From: Ciona savignyi
Taxonomy: Eukaryota; Chordata; Ascidiacea; Phlebobranchia; Cionidae
Reading direction: 5' to 3'
DNA length: 64,000 nt
Assembly: GCA_000149265.1 (NCBI GenBank)
Contig: CH003266.1
Span: forward strand, 1,479,503-1,543,502
In this document: piece by piece, positions 22,801-36,100 of the stretch
Numbering within the stretch: the first letter of the stretch is position 1
Layout: each line of letters opens with the position of its first letter
Notes under the pieces: generated by a model
Database searches by the model: none
What the model was told of the DNA's origin: nothing
The model's input: only the letters and a program-made list of their open reading frames with translations
Made by a program: the position numbers and the translations under genes

Positions 22801-25800
22801 TATGAATAATAAAATCGGAACCATTATATAAGAAACCTACCTTTGTCTTGTAGGTTAGTTCTACTAAATGAATTCGCCATCTTAGTTCTACTAAGCGAAT
22901 TTTCCTATTTAGTCTACTATACTAGCGATTTGACCTAGCTAGTCGCATACGTTTGTTTGCAACATAACACGCGCATTGTTTAAACATAGTATATCTTCGA
23001 TTTAAGGACCATTTGGCCCCTTATAAATCAAATATATTCCTTAACTCTACAGATATATATAATTACCTCATTTAATGGTTCAGCGACTAAAGATTGTGCC
23101 CTTTCGTTCGAGTTTGTTGTCCCAGTGCAAGTGGAACAATCAGTGCTGAAGCTATCGTTCTCTGATAACTTGTCATCACATTCATTGGAGCAGTTTTTCA
23201 AATGAGACAGGTCCGTAATATCTTTGTGTTCAGAGCATTTTTTTAAAATGTTGCAGTCATGTAGGTTGTCGACGTTGTTATCTGTTGTGTCGAGTTCATC
23301 CTGCGATTCCATAGGTGGTGAGGGTTCTGCTTCTTTTTGACTGGGGGATATATTTAATACAGTGCATTCTTTAATAACATCTTTATCACTGTCGGTGTTT
23401 GATGTCTCAAAGATAGTGGTGGGTTGTACCGGCTCTATTATGTGTTTCGAGTTCAGGCAAACATCCCTATTTAACAGACTTGATTCTTTACGGTCATGAT
23501 CCGCACCGTCTGACTGATCAATTAAACTCTTCCTTTTGTTGCTTTGGTTCTCAGAATTCTCATCATTCGGTTTCCATCCTTCTGCTTGAAACGAAAGTTC
23601 ACTTTTGTTTGCAGAAATGTTCAACTTTTTCAGAGTGACGGTTGGGTTCATTGATTGCCCAGACTTGAGGAAGGATTCGAACGATATTAATTCACCCTCG
23701 TCCTCTGATATATCACCGTTGGGCCTGAAACTTGTAAAGCGAATTGCAGGTGTTAAATCTGTAAGTTCCTCATCAGAAGATATGGAGGGAAGCGGTTCTC
23801 TCTTCCGCTTCTTTGGCTGCGACCGTGCGCTTATGCTCTTTCGTGCTGTATTTCGTTTACCTCTGATTAACTTACTTGGCGATGGTGTTGTTACTTGCTT
23901 GTCAGTGCTCGCCCGGGTTTTTGAATTGCTTGAGAATACAGCTTTTGGTGAGGTATGTGTTTCGGGAGTCTCCGCATTTTTTACAGATGGGTTTAATCTT
24001 TTTCTCTGTCTTAAACCAATCTCATGGGTAGGTATGGCACGTTTTTTAGAGCGATTTTGTTTTCGCCTTTTCTTCAAAGCGTTCACATTGGGTGTTGCAC
24101 ATTCTTTTGCGATTTTACTCTTAGTCTCGTCTGGCATTGAAAGTTCTCTAATTTCATTTGGTTGGTGTTGAAACTTTTTGAAAGTCTTTGCTGTGGTATG
24201 TTGTTCCACTGCTATAGGTGAGGGATTTGGTATTGATCGAATTTCATCTCCGCCTTTGTCTTGGTACAATGCAATATTGGAATCTATATCGACTGCTTTG
24301 TTATCAGGAATGTTTGAATGAATGGACTCTTTGTTCGGGGTAGGTAGGGCAAACAAAACTGGTTCTTTGGAATTATGATTTGGTTCACTTACCCTGCCGT
24401 CTTCGGTTGAAAGCTGTGTGGGACTAGCTGTTGAGTTTGTTGAAATAACAGATTCTTTATGTTTCGAACTTAACAAATCAGGTGCCTTTAAAACCTTTAT
24501 TTCATTTGTTGGGCTTGAAACTCTGCTGAGATCAACATTTACAGAGTTAGTTGCTATTACGGACACTCCAACGCCAACCTTTGCTTTATCAAGCATTATT
24601 TTCTTCCACGGTCGGGTCACGCTGACTTTGGCATCTGTAACATTTGATAAAGAGCTGTTCGGATTGTTCACATTAAAACTTTCATCTTGTAATCTTTGAT
24701 TGGGGCTGTTTGAAGAATAGTTAGGGAGGCTTTCAATACGATTTGGACTATTTGAAGAATGACTAGGTAGGCTAGCAATACCCGAAGATACGTCATTGTA
24801 TTTCGAAACAAGGTCTTCGGGGCCTTTCCGCGATTCAAGTTCAACTGTTTCTTGGTGTTGTTCACCGCCGTCATCTTGTATTTTGATTTGTTTCAACAGC
24901 AAGCTGTCAATTCGAAAATTGGAAAATGGATTGTCGTTTATAACTTCACTCTGCACCACGAAAGGCCAAGGAACATCAGCGTCATCTATTCCAACACCAC
25001 TTGCCTCGTTTAGTTGAAATAAATGTGTAGTGTCTAGAAGCGAAGACTTTTCAGAAGATTCGTCACAACATTGATCTGATTTAACTTTTTCTTTTTTGAT
25101 TTCTCGTTCTAGATTAAGTTTACCTGTGGAAAGTTCTTCCTTATTTGATGCTTTGTTTAAAGTTTTATTGGAAAATATCTTTATGGAGGCACTTTTATCC
25201 CCGGCAAGAGGTTTCGAATCAACGCTTTTACGAGGTGAAATCTGATCTCTTTTAGGTCTTAATTCATTTGCGGAGTTTGATCTTACATTGCGGATTTCCT
25301 CGGGCTCACGAACTTTATGGACGTATCTGACAGTATCATAAGAACTACCTCGTGTCACAGTTGTTATGTTTAATTTATTGCTTTTCCATTCTGAACCTTT
25401 GTGTATTGACTTCGAACTTTCAGAATAGTGTCTTCCGAAATATTTGTCATATCGGTCCCTTCTAAGATTGTATTTAACGTTTTTGTGCCAATCGTCTTCT
25501 TGATTACGATTGTGATATCTAAACGCCCATGGCCGGTGTTGCCGAACCCGCCTGTAACCTTCTGGATGGTGCCTCGAGGAGTCTGAAAAACGCGCTCCGT
25601 TAACAGTGTTCCTGGTGTATCTCGGTTTAAATCTTTCCGGGGAACTCCGATTTTTTTCCTTTCTATGACCCACTTCAATGGATTTAATAAATTGTGACTT
25701 TAAATGTTTGTGTTGACTCTGTTTTCGTTCAGAGTGAGCGTCCTCTTTTTTAGTTTGCTTTTTCGTATCTTCAAATTCCTGCAGGACATGCGAGAAGCAC

Positions 25801-27620
25801 GTTGAAGTATTCGTGTTGGGATTTTCCACCGTCATAATATGTGACATCATACTCTGATCAATTGTTCTGCTCGACAGGGGGGATTTTGAGCGCCTGATAT
25901 TTCCTGACAAAGTTTCCTTTTTCCCTCGATTGGTATTAACGTGTATTGTTCGATCTGTTGATGCGTCACCTGGAACCTCAATTGCAGTCTTCTCAAAAAC
26001 ATGGCGGACTTTTTCACTTGAAGATAAGTGGTTTGCTACATCATGTTGTTTTATTGTTATCTTTAGTTGTTCTGTCTTTTTCAATGCAATGCGATCGATA
26101 TCCGTTGAAATTGGCACAAAAGAGGTAACGTCTGTGACAGCCATTTTGCTCGGATTTGTAGAAATTTCGTTCAATATACATTGATATTTTTCCTGTAATA
26201 TAAACAAAAAATACTACAGGAATTGCACATTACACGTCGATATTAATGTAGGCTTGTCGATATTAATGTTAAAAGCTTGCAAATAAATGTTAATAATTTT
26301 ACAAAGTGTTGAGTAAATAAAAACTATGAAATAACTCATATAAAACACAAAACACAGTCCATCTTAATGACGAAACACAACTTAACTAAGTGACAAAACA
26401 AAACTCATCTTAACGAAAAAACGAAAGTAAACTTAATGACATAATACAAGTTATCTCGATTACAAAACAAAATATTTCTCAGTAATGAAACATGCCAAAG
26501 CATAACTGATCGCACTGAAAAAAAGAAACATTATCTGATTGACAAAACAAAACACATATGAACGACACAATACAATTAATCCTAATAACAAAACACAGTT
26601 ATCTTATTTCCAAAGCACAACAAATCTCAATGAAAACACAACACAAATCCTATTGACAAAGAATTCGGTTCGGTGATACTAGTTTAAAATATTGCAACAC
26701 TGAAGCCATGCCTAGTCGCTTAGTTGATTACTAACCTCAATTTTCTGAGTTGGACATATCAATGGAGAATTATTAAGACCTGATAATTCAATTCCAGACG
26801 TTGATTCTTTATGAACATTAACATCCACCCATGTTGCCAATGCTCTAGATTCTTGCTCAGTCATGTTCGCTAAACTCCCGATATTATTACTTAAAACCTT
26901 CTCCAACGTAGTTAGTGCTGAACGCGGAAATAATACCTAAGCGAGATAGGATAGATTAATAATAGCTTGCTATTCACCGGATGCATTACGTCACTGATAA
27001 TGGCGCTAATATTCCGCTAAACCAACAAACTATAAATCAATCTAAACAAAATGTAGATACTTCTATTGCAAGACGTGCCGTGTTCTCTGTACTGTTGTGC
27101 AACGCAATCGAAACTAATGAGAATACATGTGTTTATACAGTCGACCCTTAAACATTCCGAGAACTACTTGCGTGATAAAAAAAACATTGCGTATTTAATT
27201 GTGAGGCACCAAGGCTTTTATTGGTGTTATCATCGTGTGTGGCGTGCTCAATAAAAATGTATGCTTATTTTTTTATCCGTGTAAGATTACCATTTGTATT
27301 AATATACTGGTAAACTCGTTCCCGACCGTCGGGTCACTGGACAAATTGCAGTACATTTAATACAATATAAGCATTGTTACAGCTTTTGTTTAACCGAATA
27401 ATCTGTCCAAAGTTTCGAATCCGTGATGGGTAATTACCAAGACCGTTTTTGTGTAGAATTTGGTATATGTATTTGTCGAGTTTAACGTTAAACTACAAAT
27501 CATACTTGAACTTGTTTTCCAAAATCGTTCGAGTTAAGGTTTGCCATATGGCCTGAACACACTGTTTGGAACGAGAAAAAGAAAGTCACCTACCTGCTGC
27601 ACGAAACTAAGCGGAGCCAT
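16883..27620 (-). CDS. Large unrecognised nuclear-type protein, about 2003 residues, 8 exons
   Basis: I do not recognise this gene. Eight exons join with GT-AG sites and perfectly matching phases: 27594-27620, 26736-26936, 23067-26192, 22671-22797, 21934-22305, 19881-20707, 17241-18510, 16883-16944. Total 6012 nt, one continuous frame. It starts MAPLSFVQQVLFPRSALTTL; an in-frame ATG at 27672-27674 is an alternative. Residues about 80-1120, one exon, are Ser/Lys/Glu-rich and disordered, with an Arg/His/Tyr-rich stretch, basic clusters (KKRRKQNRSKKRA, RQRKR) and a classical nuclear signal PKKRKREP followed by acidic SSDEE. Residues about 1390-1600 look folded (HEVTFHGILEVGMRAPAYKL; FDVTLVRIRDIAFTLKTAP; NLMLLDDYLRIVLP; LILSDLNVKSSAYAFFDG). 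The remainder is Pro/Gln/Asn-rich. The layout suggests a chromatin or transcription factor; that is inference. It could be two genes split near 21000, but the phases argue for one. Confidence 0.72.
17153..17232 (+). repeat. Three tandem copies of a 26-28 bp unit
   Basis: Unit of the form GAATTAAACGTGAATGTTCT plus ATACGG, three times with small changes, in the last intron of the large minus-strand gene. Confidence 0.8.
26330..26650 (+). repeat. Degenerate minisatellite-like tract
   Basis: An A/C-rich stretch of loosely repeated units of roughly 28-30 bp built on TGACAAAACACAACT followed by TATCTTA-like sequence, lying in the intron between exons 2 and 3 of the large minus-strand gene. Confidence 0.5.
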
Positions 27621-27674
27621 CCATACACCTTGCCGTTTGAAACATGGCAGTTTGAACCCGTTGCAACATACCAT

Positions 27675-29299
27675 TGAACATTCGCTTGTCTTAAACATAA
27701 TAGTATTGGTAACTTACAGCATATCAGTTGAATAGAGGCTTACATCTAAATTGTGTGAACGACAATTGTCTTTTATTTTAAAGAAGATATTAGCTTAGCG
27801 GGTCAATAGACCGCGTCCGACAGTTTGGAACTCATTGTTGCGAGTTGGTATTAGACAAAACTTGTATTGGAACAACAAAGAAGACAAAGCAAACTGACAG
27901 GTATCACAATGTTTTTAATTTTGTAGTTCTTTCTAACGAAGCAAGACGCTGTATTAGTTAAACAAAGCTTTCGATATTCCGAGTATATGATTCACGCTTT
28001 GGTAATATTAAACCATTTCCTGTATTCCATTGAATTAAAACTGACTCAACACCTGACATGACTTCATTTCTATTACAATACCTAAAGCAGCATGGTATGT
28101 GTTGCCAAGAAACTTGTAATATAATCCCGCTTGTTCGAAAAAGGCTTTTTGAGAACGTCTTTTGTAATTGATAATACTAGATGCTCAGTGAACAACGCTT
28201 CGTTTCATCTACCATAAAAGAAGGTTATTCAATAACGAACAGGAATGCTCTGTCTATAGCAAGTACGCGGCTTTGCTTAATGATTAACTACCTGTATTTT
28301 ACCAAGCACTGCTTGGGACTAGCTGAGTTTGCGGTAGGTTGACTTGGATAAACAAAAAGTCTTACGTAATGCTTTATCACTGTCTTGTTAGTGTTTATTA
28401 TAAACGTTTAAAGTGACTGTTTTTTAACCGGGCCGGTGCGAATTAACAAAAAACTCATAAGAAATAACAAACAAAAAGTATTATTGCCATTAACCTGTCA
28501 ACTGTTTAAGATCAACAACAATTTTCAATCGATAAACTGGTTCCCGACGCCAAACCACACTCTATAACGAAAACCTTTCCAACCACTCCATATTTAGACC
28601 TCGGATTTGTGAAAACACTTTTCTATGATACCCCCGCTGGTAACTGACAATTGAGAAACGTGAAACCAACTGAAAAAAAATCCTTTGTTGACCTGACTCG
28701 TAAAGTTGATCACATTGTTCCAGCCGTTTGTGGAAACCGTTCATGCTCTGTCAAGCGTGCCAAGGCGCTAGCTAACTAAGCGTATAGTCGCGCGGATAAA
28801 CGAAAAAACCGCCCATGGCATTGTTATGCCAAAAATGGCTGCGTTATAAGTAGAAATGGGTCATTATGGTGTAAAACGTGGAAGAATTCACTCAAAGACT
28901 AAGATTTCGATTTGTCGGTATATTAATATACAATTGAAAACAATATTTTGTGTTCGACCTCACCAAAATGAACAAATCTATTTTCAAATTGTAAGATTGC
29001 ACAATTCATGGAATATACGCTTGACTGCCTGCACCTTTTGAACAGCTAATAGTTTTATGTTGTTTATTTCATTAAAAGGATCGTGAAACAATAAGGATTT
29101 TCAAAAATTCCCCAAATCCGCAACTTATAAGGCGAATTAAAAATTACATTCAAGTGAATTGTACGCAATCCCATGCAGAATTAACAAACATTGAAGCAAT
29201 ACAATAGCCGGAAATTGGGCGACAATTCAATAATAACAGTGCTTGGCTTTAAGTATTACAGCATAAGTTGTTGTGGGACCAATATCGACAAAATTTATA
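27675..29299. other. 5' flank of the large minus-strand gene; no gene seen
   Basis: Open frames at 28562-28744 (-) and 28856-29041 (+) begin near each other, but neither shows a domain or a supported splice site. Could contain non-coding first exons. Confidence 0.45.
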
Positions 29300-29432
29300 T
29301 CCTTTTTTTTTAATGACGTGTTCTAACGACTGTTCGTTTTGCCGTCTTTTCCCGTTCGTGTATCGTGATTATATTGGTTTGCCATTTTTAAAAACTGGGG
29401 CAAAAAATGAATAAACTAAACTAAACTAAAAT
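29300..29432 (+). mobile_element. Family C retroposon with (AAACT)n tail
   Basis: AATGACGTGTTCTAACGACTG, TTTTGCCGTCTTTTCCCG, AAAACTGGGGCAAAAAATG, then AATAAACTAAACTAAACTAA. A well-preserved copy. Confidence 0.8.
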
Positions 29433-30323
29433 CGCAATGTCTTCGCAATATTGAGTTGTAACTTAGCAACGACAGCAACAAACTTAAAGCAATGTATATG
29501 TTTGCATACAGTTGTTGTTTGTATCCAATCAAACCACCATAAATAAAACTTTATTTTATTAAAAATATAGTTGTACCATAGCCACATACTTACAGAACTG
29601 AGGTAATCATGAAAACCAATCTATACCCAACATTATCATCAAAACTACCTGGAAAACCTCACTTTACCTATTTCATTTTTGCAACCGTGATTTACTCGTC
29701 ACTATTGTTCCAATTTTAAATCGCATACTGTATATAATTCGGTAACGCTAACCATTCGTCTACGCCTGCTAAATAGGAATTTGTCGTGTTTTTACCTTTC
29801 TCAAAACGAGTCATGATTTACTCGCAAAATAAACCTAGCTCTAACGATCCAACCTTTATTTTTGCGTGCAGTTTCCTTCTGTCATTGCTTCCGTCCTTCC
29901 TATAGTTATGTAACATGAGCACACGTAGCTCAATAAAGCCTAAGAAACCTGGGGAATCCCCAATTTCACCATTCCCGCCGGGTAGATCTCCAGGTGAATT
30001 GTGAAATAAAGCAAACATTGCGAAATCGAGACTGAACGTTATTAAACACACAATGTACATTGGGCCGAATCATACAACACTATATGTATATAAAGAATCT
30101 TGTCCAGTGTGTTAAACAAAAGCGCAGATGTTTTTTAACTAAAACGATCAATATATAAAAAGATGTGACTCATTGTCATGTCTAAGCATATGTCGCTTAT
30201 ACTGAATAAACCAACAATCCAATACATAAGGTTTGGCCGGTTAGCTAAAGATAGCGTATAACCACTTAATAGACCTCCGTACTCGGTCGGAATTGACGAG
30301 TGGTCTTTGTTTTCTTAGTAACA
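29433..30323. other. Intergenic, no gene seen
   Basis: AT-rich with no convincing coding or repeat signal. The open frame at 29818-30060 lacks recognisable features. Confidence 0.5.
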
Positions 30324-30422
30324 ATGGAGGCGATTCCTCTAGTTGTTTGGTTTGTGCTAGGCTATGTTCGGTGTTCTCATTTAGCTGTGAAATTTTGTAT
30401 TAAAGCAGAGCTAAGGTGCTGA
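30324..30422 (+). CDS. Candidate tiny secreted peptide or signal-peptide exon
   Basis: ATG at 30324 follows an acceptor-like TTTGTTTTCTTAG by only five bases. This is a layout seen where a spliced leader is added in tunicates. The frame encodes 32 residues, MEAIPLVVWFVLGYVRCSHL onward, with a signal-peptide-like hydrophobic core and ending in cysteine before TGA. It could instead be a first exon using the AAG-GTGCTG donor. No downstream exon was found. Weak candidate. Confidence 0.2.
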   Translation: MEAIPLVVWFVLGYVRCSHLAVKFCIKAELRC

Positions 30423-30639
30423 TACAAAGTTCCCGATGTACGAAGGGATACCTTTTTAGGTAAAACTATCTTGTTTAACTAAAGATTTGAAGTTTAATTT
30501 TAAATTGTGAAAAAATCGAAGACGTCCTGTGGCAGGATTTTGAGTGACAGCCCTTTTTGTGAGGTCAGTTTGCATTGGAGAGATAGGGATAATAAATGGC
30601 CGAACGCCTTCTAAAAGGAGGGGAGCAAAGGCGGTCTTC

Positions 30640-30705
30640 AGGTAGCTGAAAGGTTGTAGGATCGAAACCGGTCGCTGGCTAGACGGTTAGGACCTTGGAC
30701 AAGTG
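30640..30705 (+). mobile_element. SINE-A head fragment
   Basis: B-box-like GGTTGTAGGATCGAAACCGG followed by TCGCTGGCTAGACGGTTAGG, then family similarity stops. Confidence 0.6.
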
Positions 30706-30706
30706 A

Positions 30707-30790
30707 TATTATAGGTTATACTCAAAATGTTTTAATTATAGGTTATACTCAAAATGTTTTAATTATAGGTTATACTCAAAATGTTATAGG
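30707..30790 (+). repeat. Three perfect tandem copies of a 27-bp unit
   Basis: The unit TTATAGGTTATACTCAAAAT followed by GTTTTAA repeats three times, directly after the SINE-A fragment. Confidence 0.92.
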
Positions 30791-31449
30791 TAAACTGACG
30801 GTTACTTATGTGAAACCGTTTCTTGTCTGCTCCCCATAAGGAAGATAAAACATGAATTATAAAGAGAGTGTTAACCACCACAAATGTAAAACTATTTTGA
30901 TTGTACGCATTATGTTGCTGTATGCAGCAACGATCGGTTTTTCTCGTGACCTATTTAATCACCCTTGGTATATTTCATACAAAAGGATATTGTTTGTAAC
31001 ATCTTTAAAACATGTATCACCTTCAAAAACAACTCCATTATAATACATTTTAACTATTTATCGTGGTTGAGTTTATGGGGTTATTCGATAAACGGATGAA
31101 GATGGGTATGATGTACCTACAGTTTTTGTTCGTATTAAAATTATCTATCCATTCACGCCTAGCTTTATGTCTTCATGTGCCTCATACATGATATAATATA
31201 GTGTATTATACTAAGGAAAACCATTTAAACGTGAATATATAGGGAATTGCGATAATTTTTGTTTATACTAAATTTTCTATCGATTTATGTTGGTTTTAAA
31301 TTTAGTTTTTTATATACGAGGTAATTGTGGATTATAATGGCATGCGTACTTATATATTAATTTCACGAGGTGAATTATGTTATTTCGCCCCCACTTGCCT
31401 AATTTTTTTTATACATTTACAACTTACATTTACAACTTATAATTTAGGA

Positions 31450-31635
31450 CAGCGTGGTTTAACTACAGGCCCGATATGATTTTTGCGGCCCGCGAGTTTT
31501 CAGAGTATTGTAATTTGTAGTTTTGTTACAGTGTTACAGTTGTCAGTTATTTTATTTAAAACAAGCAAAGCATCTTTTAATAGTCGCAAGACTCATGTAA
31601 ATGGCCCGTAAGTTAAAAGTAGTTAGACCACGCTG
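31450..31635. mobile_element. Short hAT-like MITE
   Basis: Ends CAGCGTGGTTTAACTAC and GTAGTTAGACCACGCTG, with 8-bp flanks ATTTAGGA (31442-31449) and CTTTAGGA (31636-31643), 7/8 identical. Interior contains GGCCCG and GCGGCCCGCG typical of hAT MITEs. Confidence 0.85.
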
Positions 31636-31644
31636 CTTTAGGAG

Positions 31645-31927
31645 GTTAGGATAAGATATTCATGTTTATCCTTGTAAATAGGAAAACCAAGGGGGTTAAC
31701 ACACGGGCAATCGTCAGATCACCTCGCGCCCACCGTCGGGTTACCGGAACTATTGCAGTGTGTTGTGTATAATTCACATGTTCCTTTAATTTAGTAGAAC
31801 CCATTAGTTCACTGGGATCAGGCAATGTCCGCTAATTACATTGCCTAAGGACCTAAACGACTAGCTAGCGATCAGTTTCGAACATGCAACCCCTCGACTG
31901 AAAGGCGAAGCACTACACCACCAGACT
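31645..31927 (-). mobile_element. SINE-A copy
   Basis: Near full length, immediately after the hAT-like MITE. Confidence 0.88.
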
Positions 31928-32702
31928 TATCTGTTGTAAGTAAACGGTAATCCTTTTGAGTCGCGAAATGTTGACTGTACAAGAATAAGCGGGACAAAAA
32001 TGCAAAAAAAACTTGCTCTAAATTTGTCACTGCCATCCAATTCCCAATTGATTTAACTGATTTTATTTGCAACTAAGTCACACAAAGCGAAATAGGAGCG
32101 AAATATATCATAAGCCACTGCAGAGTAGTTTTAAAAACACGGCCTCCTGCTGCACAGGGTGATATTAAACAACTATAAAACAGTCCAAAGTGATTCGCTC
32201 TTTTCTTTTTGTTATTATCGGGCGTAAAATAAAACTGATCACTTCAGTGTTTTTAAGGTTTTGAGGAATTATTACGAAAATTGTTTGGGGCGGTTAAGAG
32301 GCTTTTGCATTTTTTCATCGTAATGAAATTTGGAAACAATTTATTGGCAGTTCTAATATGGTGTATAGGCCTAATATAGCACAGACTAAAGAATATACAT
32401 GTAATCAGCCCGAGTAGATACTTCATGTACAATAACACAAAATTTGGAACAGGGTGCCAAAAATTGTTGGGAATACCAAAAGAAGGTTAATGTTGAGTGT
32501 GGAACCCCCGCTGGGCAACCCTGTTAATGTAAACAAATCGTTTAAATCAGCCAAAGACGTTTTGTTGCATTGTCGTAAAATGATTATACAGCATTCGTGA
32601 TATGCAAATCCATTTTGACGATGGTGAAGTTTGGCACAAAGTGCTGTTAAGTGCTCGTCGGTTCATATATGATTAACCATCATCTAAAACTATACGATAG
32701 GG

Positions 32703-32990
32703 ATAGGATAGGATATTTATGTTTATCCCTGTGAATGGGAAAACCAAGAGGGTTAACACACGAGCAATCGTCAGATCACCTCGCGCCCACCGTCGGGTTA
32801 CCGGAGCTATTGCAGTGTGTTGTGTATGATTCACACATTCCTTCAATTAAGATGAACCCATTAATCCGCTGGGTTTAGGCAAATGTCCGTTAAGTGACTT
32901 GCCCAAGGACACAACCGACTAGCTAGCGACCAGTTTCGCAGCTGCAACCTTTCGATTGAAAGGTGACGCGCTTAACCACCAGACTAAACC
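32703..32990 (-). mobile_element. SINE-A copy
   Basis: Near full length and well conserved, including the inverted head GCGACCAGTTTCGCAGCTGC and CCTTTCGATTGAAAGG. Confidence 0.92.
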
Positions 32991-33156
32991 GTAGTACAAA
33001 TAAACTATACAACCATAAAGATAACCATAAAATCGCTCTAGATGGAACCGCAATTGAAATTGGGGTATTAACCTTGTAAATTTGGTAGTTCGCTTTTGAG
33101 ATACTACCAAAACTATGGTAGTTCGCTTTGTAGAAGTGATATTAGGCAGTGTATGT

Positions 33157-36100
33157 TTAAGTAATAAAAATGTAACAAATAAAACATGCAAACAAATCGA
33201 GTATGTTAACAGTAAGGAGAAAGTTCCGACCTTGGTTGCAACCGGTCGTCGAACAAGTTACGTTGCAACTTCGAAGTGTGGTTGACCCAACCGTGGTAGT
33301 GGTGCAAGTGTTTCCGTGGTCGAATCGCGTGCAACCTCTTTCCATTGAGCGTGTGAACCCGGGCTGGGTAGCTGGAGATTAAAAGGTTCTAATTAATATA
33401 TTTAGAGTTGTTCTTCATACTTTAAGAATTATTGTGTTGTGTATTTTGAAACTTTGAGTTTAAACTGTCTGACTTGGGTGGGATGTTTATATATCTTATC
33501 TATGAATGGGAACACATATTATCACACGAGCAGTCCAATTACCTTGTGCCTTATGTCATATTACTTGTTATTGCAGTGTGTTGTATATTGCTTCTGATTG
33601 AAACGTTTATTTTTGTCCGCTAAATGCCTGCCCAAGGAGACAGCCGTTTGCCAATGACTAGATTTTTATGTGCAACCGATTGGTTAAACACTGAACGCTC
33701 TTACCGATTGAGATATCCGACAGTACAAAAAAAGCAATAGCAGAAAAACATTACAAACAGTGAACATGAACATATATGTGAGAACTAATACCACTGGTGG
33801 ATGACTGAAGATTCTTGTTGTGGTAATAACATCGATCAAAGTAGGGGTGGCTGCATTGACGAGCTTGCGGTGGGCTCTGATGGCATTGGCCGAAAGAACC
33901 GACGTTGCTGGAAGAACATTGGGCACACAGCGGACGAGCGGCTGCAAAGCATCAAATTTGTATCGATTTTTTTTTACCGAGCCAAGTTTCGAACCCATGA
34001 TGGGCTCGTCACAAGGACCGTTTTTTGTATAAGAGTAGGTATATGTATCGGTCGCGTTAACCATTTGGCCACACGACCGTACAGTATCGATTTTTTTACA
34101 GCTACAAGAATGTAATGCTTGTACTCACGCCAACCGGTGTTGCATCCGTCCATTTTGCAAGTTTCTTTGCACACAACACGGTCGGCACTGAGCGTGCCGA
34201 CCTTAGTAGTTGTGCAACCTTTGGTTACTGCAGCGGTGGCACAATCACGATACACACTTTCCAGCTGGTAAACTGGGTTTTCATCTGTTAACCGAGATGT
34301 AGTAAGTATTTTTAACAAGTTTGGAGGGGGGAAATTAAAAGGAGGGAAAACTAGAAGGAGGAAAGGAAGGAAACTGCACACTATAATGAAGATAGTAACA
34401 TTAAAATCAGTTTTAAACATAATGTTGGAGTTAAGGTTAGTTCTGGAGTTGAGTTAGTGAATAGGGCAGGGTTTAAATTTGTTTTCGTAATTTTAGTGTG
34501 CAGTTTCCATCCTTCCCTCTTTCCCGTTTCCCTTCTTTTAGTGTTACTTAGTTTGGAGTCGAAATGACTTACCATTAAAAGTGAGATCCTCCTTGTTCGC
34601 CATCAGGTACGTGGCGTTCATAGAGCAATGTGTTGTGCCCGCTGGACATAGTGTGCGTGCTGTGGCCGAGTTACAAAGGCCGTTTCCAGATTTATCCTCG
34701 CACACCACGCAATACACAGCTTTAGTTTCGCTTCCGGTAATCAAACCATCGGCTAAAACGAAGTATGTAGGCTGAGTTTATACGGCGGGAGTTGCTAGGA
34801 TAAAACATTAGACTTACGGCTAAATGTGTTGCAGCCATTACTTTCACAAGTCGACGTGCAAGTGTATTCGTGATGGCCGACAAAACGGGAGTCCATTAAA
34901 GCTGAAAACCGACATCGGTCCGGCGTTTGTTGCACGTTTGAGCATCCACGCGTTATCACGGAACGAATAACTGCGCCCGCTGTACAAGTAATATCACAAT
35001 TTACATGATGTGTTTATCTTGCTGGGAAATCAAACATACTGCTGTCAATGGTGTGAGACCATGAGGCCTCGCAGAATTTGTAGGAGGCGACATTTGCAGG
35101 GCAGGGGGTGGACGTGGTCATTGTTTCGCATGTAGCATCAGTGACGCTATTGCACTGAACGCAAGAGCGGGTGGTAACAGCTACGGCAGCTGCAAAATAA
35201 ACGGGTTTTAACTTGCTTGTATTATGTGAGAATCGTTTCTACAAAAAACAAAGTTTTAAAATAGTGAATAGTAGCGTGTGTGACGAGGGAGGGCGTTTCA
35301 CCCTGTAGTCCAGTGGAAGAATACCTAAAAAACAACACGCTACATAATATCCTTATTTATATGAGAAGCCGGAAGCCCTCTAAGGGAGGCCGGAAGTAAC
35401 TGCACTGAAAGTGTTGGCAAATTGTATCGTATCATTTTAAACCGCTGTGGTCTTGCGTGGTTGATGCGAATAACTGTGGTCTTGCGTGGGTCGCTGTGGT
35501 TTTGCGTGGTTGATGCCTAAATCAAAACTAAGCCAATTGCATGCACACAAATTTGGTACCAGATCATGCAACAGACCTGTACTTACCAGGAGTTTGACAT
35601 TCGTTACCAGAAAAGCCGGCATTACATACACAGCTGCCTGTAAAGAAATTGCAATAACCTTGGTTTGTTGCTGAGTTGCAATTGTTCGATCCATCGGTAC
35701 AAGTCCGTAAGCCCACTGAAAGAAAACATATATTTCACCAGGTGGAATTTATCAGTAAGTGAATTAGCAATGTTTTAAAATTAAGCAATTTTAACAGTCC
35801 CTGTTGAGTGGTTGGTTCTTTCAAATTATATACGAAAATTTATTCAAATAATGCATTTCGTGACCATTCCAATCGCCTTTCGAATGTTGTTAGTAACATA
35901 ATACATATACCAAAATCAAGTAGAAATACACAACTCCTATTTTAGTCCAATAACACTGGCTTGTCAACGCTATTTTTTGTATATTGTGAAATATTATTAT
36001 TACCAAAACTTAACAAGGTGCCTTTAAATACTACAGGATCGCTTCGATTGAGCGTTTGAATCGCTTGGTCCGCTTAGATTGCTATGAAAAGTAATTCTAA

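Noticed and set aside
23605-24171. 188-codon plus-strand frame
   Set aside because: Antisense shadow of the large minus-strand exon, which has matching splice phases and protein-like composition.
33801-34115. Plus-strand frame
   Set aside because: Antisense to an LU-gene exon and a SINE-B.
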